A stretch of 64,000 nt of DNA, taken from contig NZ_CP034086.1 in the NCBI RefSeq assembly GCF_003855495.1, positions 1,649,501-1,713,500 on the forward strand, read 5' to 3'. The stretch comes from Methylocystis rosea (GTDB taxonomy: Bacteria; Pseudomonadota; Alphaproteobacteria; Rhizobiales; Beijerinckiaceae). A program made the translations under genes and the position numbers. Below, in pieces: positions 25,500 to 35,945 of the stretch; the stretch's first letter is position 1, and each line of letters opens with the position of its first letter. Under the pieces are notes generated by a model. The model was not told where the DNA came from, searched no databases, and worked only from the letters and a program-made list of their open reading frames with translations.

Positions 25500-26510
25500 C
25501 TATTTGACGCCGACCACCATGGAATCCGGCCCCGTCAGATGCTCGACCCGGGAGCTGGAGAACCCGGCTTCCTTCATCCAGCCCTCGCAGTCGGCCCCCG
25601 TAAAATCGAAGCCGCCGTCGGTCTCGATCAGCATATTGAGGCTCATCAGCAGACCGAAAGCGTTCTCGCGACGATCATTATCGATCAGGGCTTCATAGAC
25701 GATGAGCACGCCGCCTTCGGGGAGAGCGTCATAGGCCTTCTTCAACAGCAGCCGCTTTTGCTCAAGATCCCAATCATGAAGGATGTGCCCCATGATGATG
25801 ACGTCGGCCGTGGGCAAATCGTCCTTGAAAAAGTCGCCGGGGTAGAACCGCAGTCGCTCGGCGAGCCCATTGGCGGCGACAAATTCTTCGAATATCGGCC
25901 CGACTTGGGGGAGATCGAAGCCGCCGCCCGAAAGATGCGGATGCGCCCGCGCGATTGTGACGGGGACCATGCCCTGCGCGGCGCCGACATCGACGAAGGT
26001 CCGATAGTCCCGCCAGGAGAATTTGTCGGCGATCGCCTGGGCGGCGCCGGCGCTCACGCCGCTCATCGCGGAGAGGAAGCCGCGCAGACGTTGCGGATCG
26101 GCGTAAAGCGCCGCGAAGAAATCGCTCTCGTCCTGATTTTCGCTTTGGCGTTGGCCGGTTCTCAGCGCCTCCGACAGATGTCCCCAGCTCTCGTAGAGGC
26201 GCGCATTGGCCATCTCCAGCAGCCCGCCGACATAGCTCGGCCGACCGCGAACAAGAAAAAAATCCGTTTCGGGCGTATTGGCGTAACGCCCGGCCGCATC
26301 GCGCTCCAGAACTTTCATCGCCACGAGCGCGTCGAAGAAGTCGTGCGCGGAGCGCTTGTGTAAGCCGAGTTTCGGCGTCAGCGTCGCAAGGTCGGCGGGG
26401 CCGTCGGCGAGAGCGTCGAAGACGCCCAGCTCCACTGCCGAAAGCAGCGCCTTGGCGTTCCAGAACGACATGCCGAGAGCGAGAAGTTTTTCAGGAGAAG
26501 GCTTGAGCAT
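25500..26510 (-). CDS. O-methyltransferase (SAM-dependent, family 2 type)
   Basis: This 336-residue enzyme has an N-terminal winged-helix dimerisation domain (about 1-105) and a C-terminal SAM domain with motif [16 protein letters not shown]. The acidic GFDLPQV turn, the GHILHDWD block with the usual catalytic-base His, and the VLIVYEALI strand are family features of plant-type O-methyltransferases and bacterial CrtF or TcmN-like enzymes. The substrate, possibly a small phenol, carotenoid or polyketide, is not determined by sequence or by neighbours. Confidence 0.85.
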   Translation of the reverse strand: MLKPSPEKLLALGMSFWNAKALLSAVELGVFDALADGPADLATLTPKLGLHKRSAHDFFDALVAMKVLERDAAGRYANTPETDFFLVRGRPSYVGGLLEMANARLYESWGHLSEALRTGQRQSENQDESDFFAALYADPQRLRGFLSAMSGVSAGAAQAIADKFSWRDYRTFVDVGAAQGMVPVTIARAHPHLSGGGFDLPQVGPIFEEFVAANGLAERLRFYPGDFFKDDLPTADVIIMGHILHDWDLEQKRLLLKKAYDALPEGGVLIVYEALIDNDRRENAFGLLMSLNMLIETDGGFDFTGADCEGWMKEAGFSSSRVEHLTGPDSMVVGVK

Positions 26511-26552
26511 GGCGACACAATCTCGTGAGCGACGTCATGACACAAGAGTCGC

Positions 26553-27953
26553 TCAGCCTTTGTGACGTCCTTCGAACGGGTTCTCCCCCGACTTTTTCGA
26601 GATCCTGATCGGCACGCCGGGCAGGTCGAAGGTCTTGCGCAGTCCGTTGATCAGGAAGCGCTCGTAACTCGTCGGCAGTTCGTCGAGCTGATTGCCGAAG
26701 AGCACGAAATGCGGCGGCCGCGATTTGGCTTGCGTCATGTAGCGTATCTTGATGCGCCGCCCGGAAACCGCCGGCGGCGGCGTCTCCTCGATTTGCGTCA
26801 GCAGCCATCGATTGAGCCGCCCCGTCCCGATGCGCTTGTTCCAAATTTCATGAACCGAGAGGATCGCTTGCATGAGCTTGTCCAGCCCCTGCCCCGTCGC
26901 GCCCGACACCGGAACCACCGGACAGCCGCGCAGCTGCGCCAGCAGGCGTTCTGCGTCTTCGCGCAGCTTGATGAGCGTCGCGTCGCGGTTCTCGACGAGG
27001 TCCCATTTGCCGAGCGCGATGACGACGGCGCGCCCTTCGCGGGCCGCGAGGTCGGCGATCGAGAGATCCTGCTTCTCGAAGGGAATCGTCGAATCGACGA
27101 GCAGCACGACGACTTCCGAGAACCGCACGGCGCGCAGCGCATCGGCGGCTGACAGCTTTTCCAGCTTGTCGACGACGCGGGCGCGCTTGCGCAGACCGGC
27201 CGTGTCGAAGAGCTTCATCTTGCGGTCGCGCCACACGAAATCGACCGAGATCGAATCGCGCGTGATTCCCGCTTCGGGTCCCGTCAGCAGACGATCCTCG
27301 CCGAGAATGCGGTTGATGAGCGTCGATTTCCCGGCGTTGGGCCGTCCGACGACCGCGATGCGCAGCGGCTTCGTGACATCGAGGTCGCTGCCGTCCTCAT
27401 CGTCGTTGCGCAGATTTTCTTCTATGGCGAGGTCGTCTTCGAAGGGCTCGGCGGTCTCCTCGGGCAGAGCCTCGCGCAGCGCGTCATAGAGCGCGCCCAT
27501 GCCTTCGCCATGCTCGGCGGAAAACGGCACGGGATCGCCAAGACCCAGCGAAAAGGCGTCGTAGACGCCTGGCCCGCCGGCCTTTCCTTCCGCCTTATTG
27601 GCGATCAGGATAACCGGCTTGCCGGCGCGACGGACGAGATCGGCGAAATATTTGTCGTCGGGCGTGACGCCGACGCGCGCGTCAATGAGAAAGAGAATTG
27701 CGTCGGCGGCGAGGATCGCGTTCTCAGTCTGAGCGCGCATGCGCCCTTCCAGTGTCGGGCCCCGGCCCTCCTCGAGTCCCGCCGTATCGACGATGGTGAA
27801 GCGCAGATCGGCGAGCTTGGCGTCACCCTCCCGGCGATCGCGGGTGACGCCGGGACGATCGTCGACAAGCGCCAGCTTCTTGCCGGTCAGCCGGTTGAAC
27901 AGCGTCGATTTGCCGACGTTCGGCCGACCGATGATCGCGAGCGAAAAGGACAT
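26553..27953 (-). CDS. der: Ribosome-assembly GTPase Der (EngA)
   Basis: This 466-residue protein has two consecutive Era-like GTPase domains and a KH-like C-terminal domain. It assists 50S subunit maturation. The first G1 motif is [10 protein letters not shown] (about 8-17), with DTAGLEEG as G3. The second set has [18 protein letters not shown] and the later G4-like ALGKWDLV. The C-terminus contains [20 protein letters not shown], diagnostic of Der. It is 36 bases downstream of the TPR protein gene, probably in one transcript. Confidence 0.97.
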   Translation of the reverse strand: MSFSLAIIGRPNVGKSTLFNRLTGKKLALVDDRPGVTRDRREGDAKLADLRFTIVDTAGLEEGRGPTLEGRMRAQTENAILAADAILFLIDARVGVTPDDKYFADLVRRAGKPVILIANKAEGKAGGPGVYDAFSLGLGDPVPFSAEHGEGMGALYDALREALPEETAEPFEDDLAIEENLRNDDEDGSDLDVTKPLRIAVVGRPNAGKSTLINRILGEDRLLTGPEAGITRDSISVDFVWRDRKMKLFDTAGLRKRARVVDKLEKLSAADALRAVRFSEVVVLLVDSTIPFEKQDLSIADLAAREGRAVVIALGKWDLVENRDATLIKLREDAERLLAQLRGCPVVPVSGATGQGLDKLMQAILSVHEIWNKRIGTGRLNRWLLTQIEETPPPAVSGRRIKIRYMTQAKSRPPHFVLFGNQLDELPTSYERFLINGLRKTFDLPGVPIRISKKSGENPFEGRHKG

Positions 27954-27989
27954 GACTCGTTTCTCGCTGCGCTGCCGCGCCCTGCGCCG

Positions 27990-28775
27990 CTACTTCGAGG
28001 GCTTCACCTCGAACGGCGCCTCGCCGGACGGCGCAGCGCCCTCCTGTTCCGGCTCGATCACCGGCGTCACGGTGACATTGCCGCCGCTCGCGGCTCCCCC
28101 GGCTCCCGCCGTCGGCGCCGCCGCCGGCTTAGGTCCACGTTTCGCGTGCAGCAACCCTTGATAGGCCGCGGCGCGCTGACGCACGGACTGCGGAGCGTCG
28201 CGATCGCTGAGCAGAATGTTGAAATCCCTCTCGGCCTCTTCGAAATCGTCATTGGCCAGCGCGTCGAGACCATTCAATTCTTGCGCCGAAAAGCGGAATG
28301 CGCCGTTCGACGTCATCATGGGTCCGAGCGCGCGTTCCATCTTCTGGCGGTCTCCGCTCTCGAGGATGATCAGCGCAGCGCGCAGCAGAGCGACTTCCTG
28401 ATTCAGTTTGTCGACATTCTTGTCGTCGGCGATCGCCTCCAATTCTTGGAGCGCGCGCGCCCTGTCTTCGCGCAGTTCCGCAGCCCGGATGCGTGCGAGC
28501 GTTGCATAGCCTTTGGGAGCGTCCTTAGCGACAGCGTCGAAAGCGGCCGCTGCCTCTTGAGCCTTGCCTTCGTTGGCGAGCGCGATCGCGGCTTCAAAGC
28601 GGGCGTTCGCGGCTTCCGCCGTTTTTTGACGGTTGGTCTGGTAATAGCTCCACGCGCCGGTCGCAGCGACGATCAGCACGGCGAAGATCAGGATCGGCGT
28701 GTGATAGCGCCGCCAAAGGTCCGCCGCCTTGTCGCGCCGGACATCTTCATCGACCTCATGGAAAATATCGGACAT
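27990..28775 (-). CDS. Membrane-anchored TPR-like protein, YfgM type
   Basis: This 261-residue protein has a short cytoplasmic N-terminus (SDIFHEVDEDVRRDKAADLWRRY), one membrane helix (about 25-46) and a periplasmic alpha-helical repeat region. In Escherichia coli the equivalent YfgM is an ancillary part of the SecYEG-PpiD translocon. The gene precedes der as in many proteobacteria, but no bamB lies between them. The C-terminal 50 residues are Pro/Ala/Gly-rich and low-complexity. The ATG at 28775 was selected because the frame upstream of it is Arg/Pro-rich non-protein. Confidence 0.85.
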   Translation of the reverse strand: MSDIFHEVDEDVRRDKAADLWRRYHTPILIFAVLIVAATGAWSYYQTNRQKTAEAANARFEAAIALANEGKAQEAAAAFDAVAKDAPKGYATLARIRAAELREDRARALQELEAIADDKNVDKLNQEVALLRAALIILESGDRQKMERALGPMMTSNGAFRFSAQELNGLDALANDDFEEAERDFNILLSDRDAPQSVRQRAAAYQGLLHAKRGPKPAAAPTAGAGGAASGGNVTVTPVIEPEQEGAAPSGEAPFEVKPSK

Positions 28776-28944
28776 GTGCGCCAGACCCTTGACTCCGCCC
28801 GAAAAAACCGGGCTGACCGCAGCCGATAGCATAGGCGGCGGCCAAATGCGAGCGCAGCCGGCTATTCCGCCGGGGCGATCAGGTGAAGGGCTTTCGAAGG
28901 GCGAGGAACCCCGTTTTCGCGTATTCCTCATCCGATTCCGCTAG

Positions 28945-30276
28945 CTATTCCGCTTGCTTCTTGGCGGCGCTCGCCCGCCACACGACGCCGCCGACGTCGT
29001 CGGCCACCAGTAGCGCGCCGCGCTTATCGACGATGACGCCGACCGGCCTGCCCCGCGCTTCGCCGCGCTCGTTCAGAAAGCCGGTCAGCACCTCTTTCGG
29101 GGCGCCCACCGGCGCGCCATTCTCGAACTTTACAAAAATGACGCGGTAGCCCACGCGGGGACTGCGATTCCACGATCCGTGCTGGCCGATGATCGCGCCG
29201 TTCTGGAACGGCCCGAGGGCGGAATCGCCGACGAAGGTAAATCCAAGCGAGGCCGTGTGAGAGCCGAGCGCATAATCCGGCCGGATCGCCTGCTTGACGA
29301 GTTCCCGATCCTGCGGCTGCACGCGCTCGTCGACATGCTGTCCGTAGTAGCTGTATGGCCAGCCGTAAAAGGCGCCATCTCGCACCTTTGTCATGTAGTC
29401 GGGCACGAGATTGTCGCCGATCTCGTCGCGTTCGTTCACCGCGACCCACAGGTCGCCTGTCGCGGGATTCCAGTCCATCCCGACCGGGTTGCGCAGTCCC
29501 GAAGCGAAAACCCGCGTGTCGCCGGTCGCCGGATCGATCTCCAGAATGTCGGCGCGGTTTTGCTCTTCCTCCATACCGTTCTCGGCGGCGTTGGAGTTGG
29601 ACCCGACCCCGACATATAGACGCGATCCCACCGGATCCGCGACAAGGCTCTTCGTCCAGTGATGATTGCGACCCGACGGCAGATCCACGACCTTCTCCGG
29701 CGGCGCTTCGATGCGCGTGTCGCCTACCTTGTACGGAAAGCGCACGAGCGAATCGGCGTTGGCGACATAAAGCTGATCGCCCACCAGCGCCATGCCGAAC
29801 GGCGAATTGAGGTTTTCCAGAAAGACTTCCTTCGTTTCGGCGACGCCGTCGCCGTCCGCGTCACGTAGCAGCGTGATGCGGTTGGCGCTCGGCTTATTCG
29901 AGCCGGCCTGGCGCATATAAAGGCCCATGAAGAAGCCGCGAACGCCGCCGCCTTCGTTTTCGGGCTTGGGCGGCGCATCGGTTTCCGCGACAAGAATGTC
30001 GCCGTTCGGCAATTCGTACAGCCAGCGCGGATGGTCGAGCCCCGTCCCAAAAGCTTCAACGTCCAGACCCTCGGCGGGCGTGGGCTTTTCGCCGCTTGGC
30101 CAGCCCACGGCGCGAGCGATATTCACGTATGGAAATGCGCCGGTCGGATGCGGCGACGGCAGCGTCGGATTGGGTCCATAGCCAGCGCTCTCTGGCATTT
30201 CGGGGCCGCGATCGCAGGCGGCAAGCGCGATCGCGGTCAGCGTGAATAGCAATCTCCAGAAAAAATTCGCCGCCAT
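28945..30276 (-). CDS. Sorbosone-dehydrogenase-like beta-propeller lipoprotein
   Basis: This 443-residue protein has a lipoprotein signal ([11 protein letters not shown], acylated Cys at about residue 20). The rest is a six-bladed propeller of the glucose/sorbosone dehydrogenase family, which binds PQQ and calcium. Typical blocks are [50 protein letters not shown] and GSWNRSP. It is likely anchored in the outer or inner membrane facing the periplasm. PQQ-dependent activity is expected from the family but the substrate is unknown. It lies upstream of the TPR-der pair, 169 bases away. Confidence 0.87.
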   Translation of the reverse strand: MAANFFWRLLFTLTAIALAACDRGPEMPESAGYGPNPTLPSPHPTGAFPYVNIARAVGWPSGEKPTPAEGLDVEAFGTGLDHPRWLYELPNGDILVAETDAPPKPENEGGGVRGFFMGLYMRQAGSNKPSANRITLLRDADGDGVAETKEVFLENLNSPFGMALVGDQLYVANADSLVRFPYKVGDTRIEAPPEKVVDLPSGRNHHWTKSLVADPVGSRLYVGVGSNSNAAENGMEEEQNRADILEIDPATGDTRVFASGLRNPVGMDWNPATGDLWVAVNERDEIGDNLVPDYMTKVRDGAFYGWPYSYYGQHVDERVQPQDRELVKQAIRPDYALGSHTASLGFTFVGDSALGPFQNGAIIGQHGSWNRSPRVGYRVIFVKFENGAPVGAPKEVLTGFLNERGEARGRPVGVIVDKRGALLVADDVGGVVWRASAAKKQAE

Positions 30277-30438
30277 GGCGCCTCCTCCCCCAACGAATCC
30301 CGGTAAATACGAGAAGCCGAAGCTTCAACCATCGACAGCCGGCGACGAAGACAAATATGTTAATCGACGACGCCGCTAAGATGGCGCGGCGGCGGTAAGT
30401 CTCAAGCCCTCGCCAGTCCATACTACGCTGGAACGCAA

Positions 30439-31248
30439 ATGAGTCGAAAGACCGGACGCGTCTATGTCGGCGTCGGCGGCTGGAATTACGCCCCCTGGCG
30501 CGAATCCTTTTATCCCGCTGACCTCCCGCATAACCGCGAACTCGAATATGCGAGCCGCAAGCTCGCCTCCATTGAAATCAACGGCACCTATTATCGCACC
30601 CAGAGCGCCGCGAGCTTCGCCAAATGGCGCGATGAAACGCCCGAAGGCTTCATCTTCAGCGTCAAGGCGCCGCGCTTCGCGGTGATGCGCAAGACGCCAC
30701 GCGAAGCGGGCGAGTCGATCGAACGCTTTTTCGCAAGCGGCGTGATGGAGCTTGGGGACAAACTCGGACCCATCTTGTGGCAGTTCCTGCCCAACAAGAA
30801 ATTCGACGCGGGGTTCTTCGACGCCTTTCTTTCCCTGCTGCCAAAGAACATCGGCGGCCGACCGCTGATGCACGCGATTGAGCCGCGCCATGAGAGCTTC
30901 AAGACGGCTGAATTCATCGCGCTGGCGCGCCAGCATGGCGTCGCCATCGTCGTCGCTGGCGATTCAAAATATCCGCTTATCGCCGATCTGACGACGCCCT
31001 TCGTCTATGCGCGCATCATGGGAACGCGTCCCGATGCTCCACTCGGCTATGACGATAACGCGCTCAAGCAATGGACGCAGCGTGCGCGACAATGGGCGAG
31101 CGGCGCTGCGCCGGGCGGGCTAGACTATGTCGCGCGAACGCAACAGAAGGCCGCGACGCCTCGCGATGTTTTTCTCTACGTCATCAGCGGCGCTAAGGAA
31201 CGCAATCCAGCCGCCGCCATGGCGCTGATCGAGCGACTCTCCCGCTAA
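30439..31248 (+). CDS. DUF72 domain protein
   Basis: This 269-residue TIM-barrel-like protein belongs to the DUF72/YecE family of unknown function. The signatures VGVGGWNYAPWRESFYP at the start, the EINGTYYR strand, the FSVKAPRFA strand and the GPILWQFLPNKKFD segment are characteristic. Family members are widespread and non-essential. The last bases overlap the 3' end of the convergent nuclease gene by three bases. Confidence 0.92.
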   Translation: MSRKTGRVYVGVGGWNYAPWRESFYPADLPHNRELEYASRKLASIEINGTYYRTQSAASFAKWRDETPEGFIFSVKAPRFAVMRKTPREAGESIERFFASGVMELGDKLGPILWQFLPNKKFDAGFFDAFLSLLPKNIGGRPLMHAIEPRHESFKTAEFIALARQHGVAIVVAGDSKYPLIADLTTPFVYARIMGTRPDAPLGYDDNALKQWTQRARQWASGAAPGGLDYVARTQQKAATPRDVFLYVISGAKERNPAAAMALIERLSR

Positions 31249-32357
31249 AGATCGATGTCGGCCCATATCGCCGCATGATCGGAGGCGGCGTCTTCCTTGC
31301 GCCCGACTTCCGGATAGGCCTCCCAGCGTTTGGCCCGCGCCCCGGGCCACATGCCTTTGCGAAACGCGCCGCCGCTTGTGACCCTGTCAAACAGCGCCGG
31401 CGAAAGCAGAATGAAGTCGATCTTGTTGTCCGCGGCGCAACTGCCGTAGGTGCCTGGGAAACCGCCGTCGTCAAATTTCGGATGCAAAAAGATGTCCTTC
31501 AGATCCGTCCCTTCGATGAGAGGCCTCAAAGGTTCGCTGTCCGGCGTGTCGTTGAAGTCGCCCATGATGGCGATGTTCTTGATCCCCATGGCGACACGTT
31601 CGTCGTAGATTTCAGCGACGCGTTTCGCCTGCGCGCGACGTTTGGCGTTGGACGATTGCTGCGAGCCGAAACCCTTGCTCTTGAAGTGATTGAGCATCAC
31701 CAGCAGGCGCGCGCCGGACGGCGACGACACCTCGAACTCGGCGCAATCACGCGAAAAGATCGGATTGCGCTCGTCCAGCATTTCGTCGACGTGGCTGCGC
31801 AGCACGCCGATGGGAAACCCCTGCCGCGTCAACAGGCCGACGTCGATGCCGCGCGTGTCGTTGCCGTCGATCACCATCGCGTGCCGAAATGCCTCGCCGC
31901 CGAGCGCCGCGACGACGTCCGCGTTGAAATCCCGCAGCACCGGCCGGCTCTCGACTTCGACGACGCCGAGAACGTCCGCTTCGATATCTCTCATCACGCG
32001 CGCCGTATTCCGCATCGCCTGTTCGTCGACGGGCTCGTCGCGCAACTCCAGCGAGCCGACCCAATCGGCGCGCCCGCTCGCGACAATCTGAACGCCGCCC
32101 GACTTAGGGCGTTTGATCAATCCGCCCCTATTGCGCCGCAGAATGACGAAATCGCCGACGTCGGATTTTTCCAAATCGAGTTCAATGACAAGTTTCGCCA
32201 TGCGCGTCTTGTCGGCGGCGCTGTACGAGGGCTGCGCCAGCAACGTACTCAGCTCCGCGAAGCGTTCGAGAATAGGTTTGCCTTGCGAAAGGCTCTTGAG
32301 ATTCATCGCGCGTGCGCGGTCGAAAAGATTCTCAACATTGTATGAGGCGAGTCTCAT
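31245..32357 (-). CDS. Endonuclease/exonuclease/phosphatase family protein
   Basis: This 370-residue DNase I-like phosphoesterase starts MRLASYNVENLF, the usual first strand with the metal-binding Asn. VVEVESRPVL carries the conserved Glu, MLNHFKSKGFG the catalytic His region, MGDFNDTPDS the GDFN motif, and SDHAAIWADI the final His. The absence of a signal peptide suggests cytosolic action. The start at 32357 matches family N-termini; in-frame sequence upstream is unlike protein. It is unrelated in position to the other family member at the window start. Confidence 0.88.
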   Translation of the reverse strand: MRLASYNVENLFDRARAMNLKSLSQGKPILERFAELSTLLAQPSYSAADKTRMAKLVIELDLEKSDVGDFVILRRNRGGLIKRPKSGGVQIVASGRADWVGSLELRDEPVDEQAMRNTARVMRDIEADVLGVVEVESRPVLRDFNADVVAALGGEAFRHAMVIDGNDTRGIDVGLLTRQGFPIGVLRSHVDEMLDERNPIFSRDCAEFEVSSPSGARLLVMLNHFKSKGFGSQQSSNAKRRAQAKRVAEIYDERVAMGIKNIAIMGDFNDTPDSEPLRPLIEGTDLKDIFLHPKFDDGGFPGTYGSCAADNKIDFILLSPALFDRVTSGGAFRKGMWPGARAKRWEAYPEVGRKEDAASDHAAIWADIDL

Positions 32358-32445
32358 GAAATCCCCCAAGCGCAAAAAACAACAATATGCGCTGTAGGCT
32401 AAAGCTCGACGCGCGCGGTGACAAGCGCATGACGGGCCGCTTGCG

Positions 32446-34008
32446 TTACGCCGGGGCCGAACTCGGCTTTTCGCCTGCGCCTTCCGCGGAAGGGTGACGC
32501 GCTTGCTTGAGCGCAATCTTCGTCGCGAACGCGGCGCCGACGAGCCCCAAGGCGCTCAACAAGGCGATCGCCTGAAAACCGGCACAGAAGGCGTCGCGCG
32601 CGGCGGAAAGCGTCCGCTCCGCCTGTTCCGGGGGCAAGAATTTGACCGCATCCGCCGCGCCGCCGAGCGTCGCGCCGGCCGCCCGAGCGACGTCCGCCGG
32701 AAGTCCCGCGATGACGCCCGCCATTTTCGCTCGATAGATCAGCGTGCCGAGACTGCCGAGCGCGGCGATGCCGAGCGCGCCGCCAAGTTCAATCGCCGTT
32801 TCCGACAAGGCTGACGCCGCGCCGGCGCGCTCGGGCGGCGCCGATGTGACGATGATTTCCGTCGTCAGCGCGATCACCGGCGTGAATCCGACGAGAAGCA
32901 GAGAAGATAAAAACACGCCATAGAATCCGCCGGCCAGCGCGAGGCCGACAAATCCAGCCGCAGCGACGATGAGTCCGCCGGCGAGAAGATTGACGGGCCT
33001 GATGCGGCGCGCGAGCGCGGGCGTGGCGAAGGAGCCGATCATGAAGACGATCGCCGATGGCGTCGACCACAGCCCTGCATCGAGCGGCGTCAAACCAGCA
33101 ACGAGCTGAAAATACTGGGCGAGCAGAATGAACGCGCCGAACATGAAGAAGACGCCAAGCATGTTGATGCAAAGCGCGGTGTTCAGCGACCGCGAGCGAA
33201 ACAGCGCGAGATCGATCAAAGGATCTTCAAGCCGCGCCTGTCGGCGCAGGAACAGGAGCGCGAGCGCGACGCCTGCCGCCATCGCTCCGATCGCGTCGGC
33301 GCCGAAGCCCGCCTCCGCGGCGCGCTTCAATCCGTAAACGAAGGACAGCACCGCCGCGAGCGACAGAAGCGCGCTGGCGAGATCCAGCCGGCCCGCGTTG
33401 GGATCGCGATATTCCGGCAGAAGCACCGGCCCGAGAACAAGCAGAAGGACCATCACCGGGACGCCCGCGAGAAAGACCGAGCCCCAACCGAAAGACTGAA
33501 TGAGCGCGCCGCCGACGAGCGGCCCGATGATGGCGCCGGCGGAGAAGCTCGAGATCCACATGCTGACCGCGAAGGTGCGTTCCGACGGATCGCGGAACAT
33601 GTTGGCGAGCAGCGACAGCGTCGACGGCGCGAGGGTCGCTCCCGCGACGCCGAGCGCGGCGCGCGCGAAAATCAGCATCTGCGCCGATTTCGAGAAGGCC
33701 GCCAGGATCGATACGGCGCCGAACGCCGCGGCGCCCAACAGCAGCACCTTGCGCCGGCCGATGCGATCGCCGAGCCCGCCCATGATCATCAGGAAGCCGG
33801 AGACCATGAAGCCGTAGACGTCGATGATCCACAGCAGTTGCGACGCGCTCGGCCGCAGCTCCGCCGTCAGCGCCGGAATGGCGAGATTGAGCACCGTGAA
33901 GTCCATCGCATAGACCAGACAGGGCAGAGCGAGGATGGCGAGCCCGATCCACTCCCGGCGCGTCGCCTTGAGCGAAGGATCGGATGTGTCTGGCGCGGCG
34001 CTATGCAA
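32446..34008 (-). CDS. DHA2-family MFS drug exporter
   Basis: This 520-residue protein has about 14 hydrophobic segments, the topology of the QacA/SmvA (DHA2) proton antiporters. The GDRIGRRKVLLLG loop after the second helix is the MFS motif A. The QLLWIIDVYGFMVSGFLM and GPLVGGALIQSFGWGSVF segments match motif D1/C features of exporters. The probable role is efflux of cationic or hydrophobic compounds. No regulator gene is adjacent. The cytoplasmic tail is short and charged. Confidence 0.92.
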   Translation of the reverse strand: MHSAAPDTSDPSLKATRREWIGLAILALPCLVYAMDFTVLNLAIPALTAELRPSASQLLWIIDVYGFMVSGFLMIMGGLGDRIGRRKVLLLGAAAFGAVSILAAFSKSAQMLIFARAALGVAGATLAPSTLSLLANMFRDPSERTFAVSMWISSFSAGAIIGPLVGGALIQSFGWGSVFLAGVPVMVLLLVLGPVLLPEYRDPNAGRLDLASALLSLAAVLSFVYGLKRAAEAGFGADAIGAMAAGVALALLFLRRQARLEDPLIDLALFRSRSLNTALCINMLGVFFMFGAFILLAQYFQLVAGLTPLDAGLWSTPSAIVFMIGSFATPALARRIRPVNLLAGGLIVAAAGFVGLALAGGFYGVFLSSLLLVGFTPVIALTTEIIVTSAPPERAGAASALSETAIELGGALGIAALGSLGTLIYRAKMAGVIAGLPADVARAAGATLGGAADAVKFLPPEQAERTLSAARDAFCAGFQAIALLSALGLVGAAFATKIALKQARHPSAEGAGEKPSSAPA

Positions 34009-34131
34009 GGAGTCGCTCCGTCGGGCTCTTGGCCGTGAGCGCGCAGCGTTTATCGGTTTTGAAGAGTGACATCAAGGAACGACATACGGTTCAGATTAAA
34101 ATCTGACGGCCGCAACGTACAGCCTGAGTAG

Positions 34132-34590
34132 TTATTTGCTCCAGTCCAGTATCTCATGCGCCAGTGTAAATAGCTCAGCGCAAATGGGCAGCTCCCTATG
34201 TTGGGTGAATTCGTAGCGAATCATTACTGTCGAGTGCCACTCGTTCACCCATGAAATCATTTCATCGGCATGTTCAAAGTTGAGCGTCAGCCCGCTTTTC
34301 TTAGCCGCATCAAATAATTCGACCAGGTCATGACCAAAAGGTTTTTTCCGAAGCGATTCAAGAGAGTGTCCTTGCTTTAACAAAAAAGCCTTCAAACCGA
34401 GTTCGATCGCGTGAAAAGTTAAAATATATCCACCAGTTGAATTATCGAAATCCTTGTCCAGCATGTGCGCGCCGGTCAGGCATTCGCACGCACCAATCCG
34501 AAAAGCGCGGCTTAGGCCGTCCACCGTGGTCGGATCGATACCAGCTACCAACCGAGTACTTGATGAAGCTTTGGCCCGAAAATTAGACAT
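34132..34590 (-). CDS. HEPN-like protein, 152 aa
   Basis: This protein has helical segments resembling HEPN domains: GGYILTFHAIELGLKAFLLKQG in the middle, FGHDLVELFDAAKKSG next, and RYEFTQH at R125-H131. The last has the Rx4-6H spacing of HEPN ribonucleases. Base composition is clearly more AT-rich than the neighbours. No nucleotidyltransferase (MNT) partner is found next to it. The start is the ATG at 34590; a TTG three codons upstream is possible. It may be a toxin-like RNase or an abortive-infection component, or an inactive relative. Confidence 0.6.
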   Translation of the reverse strand: MSNFRAKASSSTRLVAGIDPTTVDGLSRAFRIGACECLTGAHMLDKDFDNSTGGYILTFHAIELGLKAFLLKQGHSLESLRKKPFGHDLVELFDAAKKSGLTLNFEHADEMISWVNEWHSTVMIRYEFTQHRELPICAELFTLAHEILDWSK

Positions 34591-34730
34591 AACATCCAAA
34601 TGAGGCTGAAGGCACGCAGCGTCAACGCTGCTTAATATTCAACCAATTCACAACCGAGAAGGCGTCGAGCGCCGCCTCTGATAAAGATCGCGCGAAGGCA
34701 TGATATAAGAGGCGCAGTTCCGAGGATTTC

Positions 34731-35885
34731 ATGAGCCTGACCGACAAGCCTTCGCTCTCGGGAATGACCCGCGCCGAGATCGCCGACGCGTTGCGGACGC
34801 TCGGCCTGCCGGAGCGCGAGATCCGCATGCGCGTGGCGCAGATCTGGCATTGGGTCTATTTCCGCGGCGCGCGCGACTTTAGCGAAATGCTGAATGTCTC
34901 GAAGGCGATGCGGGTCCAGCTAACGGAGGCCTTCGCGCTGCGCCTTCCGGAAATCGTCGAGGAGCAGATTTCGGTCGACGGCACGCGCAAATGGCTGCTG
35001 CGGCTGCAACCGGTCGACGCCTTCGACAAGGGCGCCGAAGTCGAGTGCGTCTACATCCCGGAAAGCGACCGCGGAACGCTTTGCGTCTCCTCGCAGGTGG
35101 GATGCACGTTAAATTGCAGCTTCTGCCACACGGGCACGCAGCGGCTCGTGCGCAATCTGACGACCGCCGAAATCGTCGGGCAATTGCTCGTCGCCCGGCA
35201 GCGGCTCGGCGATTTTCCCGATCGCGACCGACCGACCGACGGGCTGGTGCCGGCAGGCGAAGGCGTGCGCGCCGTCTCCAACATCGTCTTCATGGGCATG
35301 GGCGAACCGCTGTACAATCTCGACAATGTCATGGCGGCGATCGAGATCATGGCCGACGGCGACGGGCTGGCGCTGTCGAAGCGGCGCATCACCGTCTCGA
35401 CCTCCGGCGTCGTGCCGCAGTTCGAACGCTTGGGCGCCGAATGCGGGCCGGCGCTGGCGATTTCGCTGCACGCGGTGCGCGACGAGCTACGCAACGATCT
35501 TGTGCCGCTCAACAAAAAATATCCGATCAAAGAGCTGCTGCAGGCCTGCCGCGACTATCCCGGCGCGTCGAACGCAAGGCGCATCACCTTCGAATATGTG
35601 ATGTTGAAGGGCGTGAACGACTCGCCCGCCGACGCCAGGGAACTGGTCCGGCTCCTGAAAGGCCTGCCGGCAAAGATCAATCTGATCCCCTTCAATCCCT
35701 GGCCTGGCGCGCCTTACGAATGTTCGGACTGGGAGACGATCGAGCGCTTCTCCGACATCGTCTTCAACGCCGGCTACGCCAGCCCGGTGCGCACGCCGCG
35801 CGGGCGCGACATTCTCGCCGCCTGCGGACAGCTGAAGAGCGAGACGGAGAAGTTGCGCGCCAGCGCAAGGGTGGCTGCGGGGTGA
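34731..35885 (+). CDS. rlmN: Dual-specificity rRNA/tRNA adenine C2 methyltransferase RlmN
   Basis: This 384-residue radical SAM enzyme methylates A2503 of 23S rRNA and A37 of certain tRNAs. The cluster motif CTLNCSFC has cysteines at about 125, 129 and 132. The GMGEPLYN segment, the [16 protein letters not shown] block and a C-terminal [20 protein letters not shown] tail with the methyl-carrying Cys are as expected. The N-terminal accessory domain is complete. Its immediate neighbours on both sides, a HEPN gene and a toxin-antitoxin pair, look mobile. Confidence 0.97.
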   Translation: MSLTDKPSLSGMTRAEIADALRTLGLPEREIRMRVAQIWHWVYFRGARDFSEMLNVSKAMRVQLTEAFALRLPEIVEEQISVDGTRKWLLRLQPVDAFDKGAEVECVYIPESDRGTLCVSSQVGCTLNCSFCHTGTQRLVRNLTTAEIVGQLLVARQRLGDFPDRDRPTDGLVPAGEGVRAVSNIVFMGMGEPLYNLDNVMAAIEIMADGDGLALSKRRITVSTSGVVPQFERLGAECGPALAISLHAVRDELRNDLVPLNKKYPIKELLQACRDYPGASNARRITFEYVMLKGVNDSPADARELVRLLKGLPAKINLIPFNPWPGAPYECSDWETIERFSDIVFNAGYASPVRTPRGRDILAACGQLKSETEKLRASARVAAG

Positions 35886-35899
35886 ATACTGCCGCGCTT

Positions 35900-35924
35900 G
35901 TATAATCTACAATATTGTATATAC
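35900..35924. promoter_or_regulatory. Promoter with palindromic operator upstream of brnT
   Basis: TACAATATTGTA (35908-35919) is a perfect 12-base palindrome, flanked by GTATA on the left and TATAC on the right. A TATAAT -10-like hexamer (35901-35906) overlaps the left flank. The site lies 26 bases before the brnT start. BrnA is known to autorepress its own promoter, so this is the obvious binding site. Confidence 0.65.
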
Positions 35925-35945
35925 AGTTAAGTCGGATTGCAGCGC

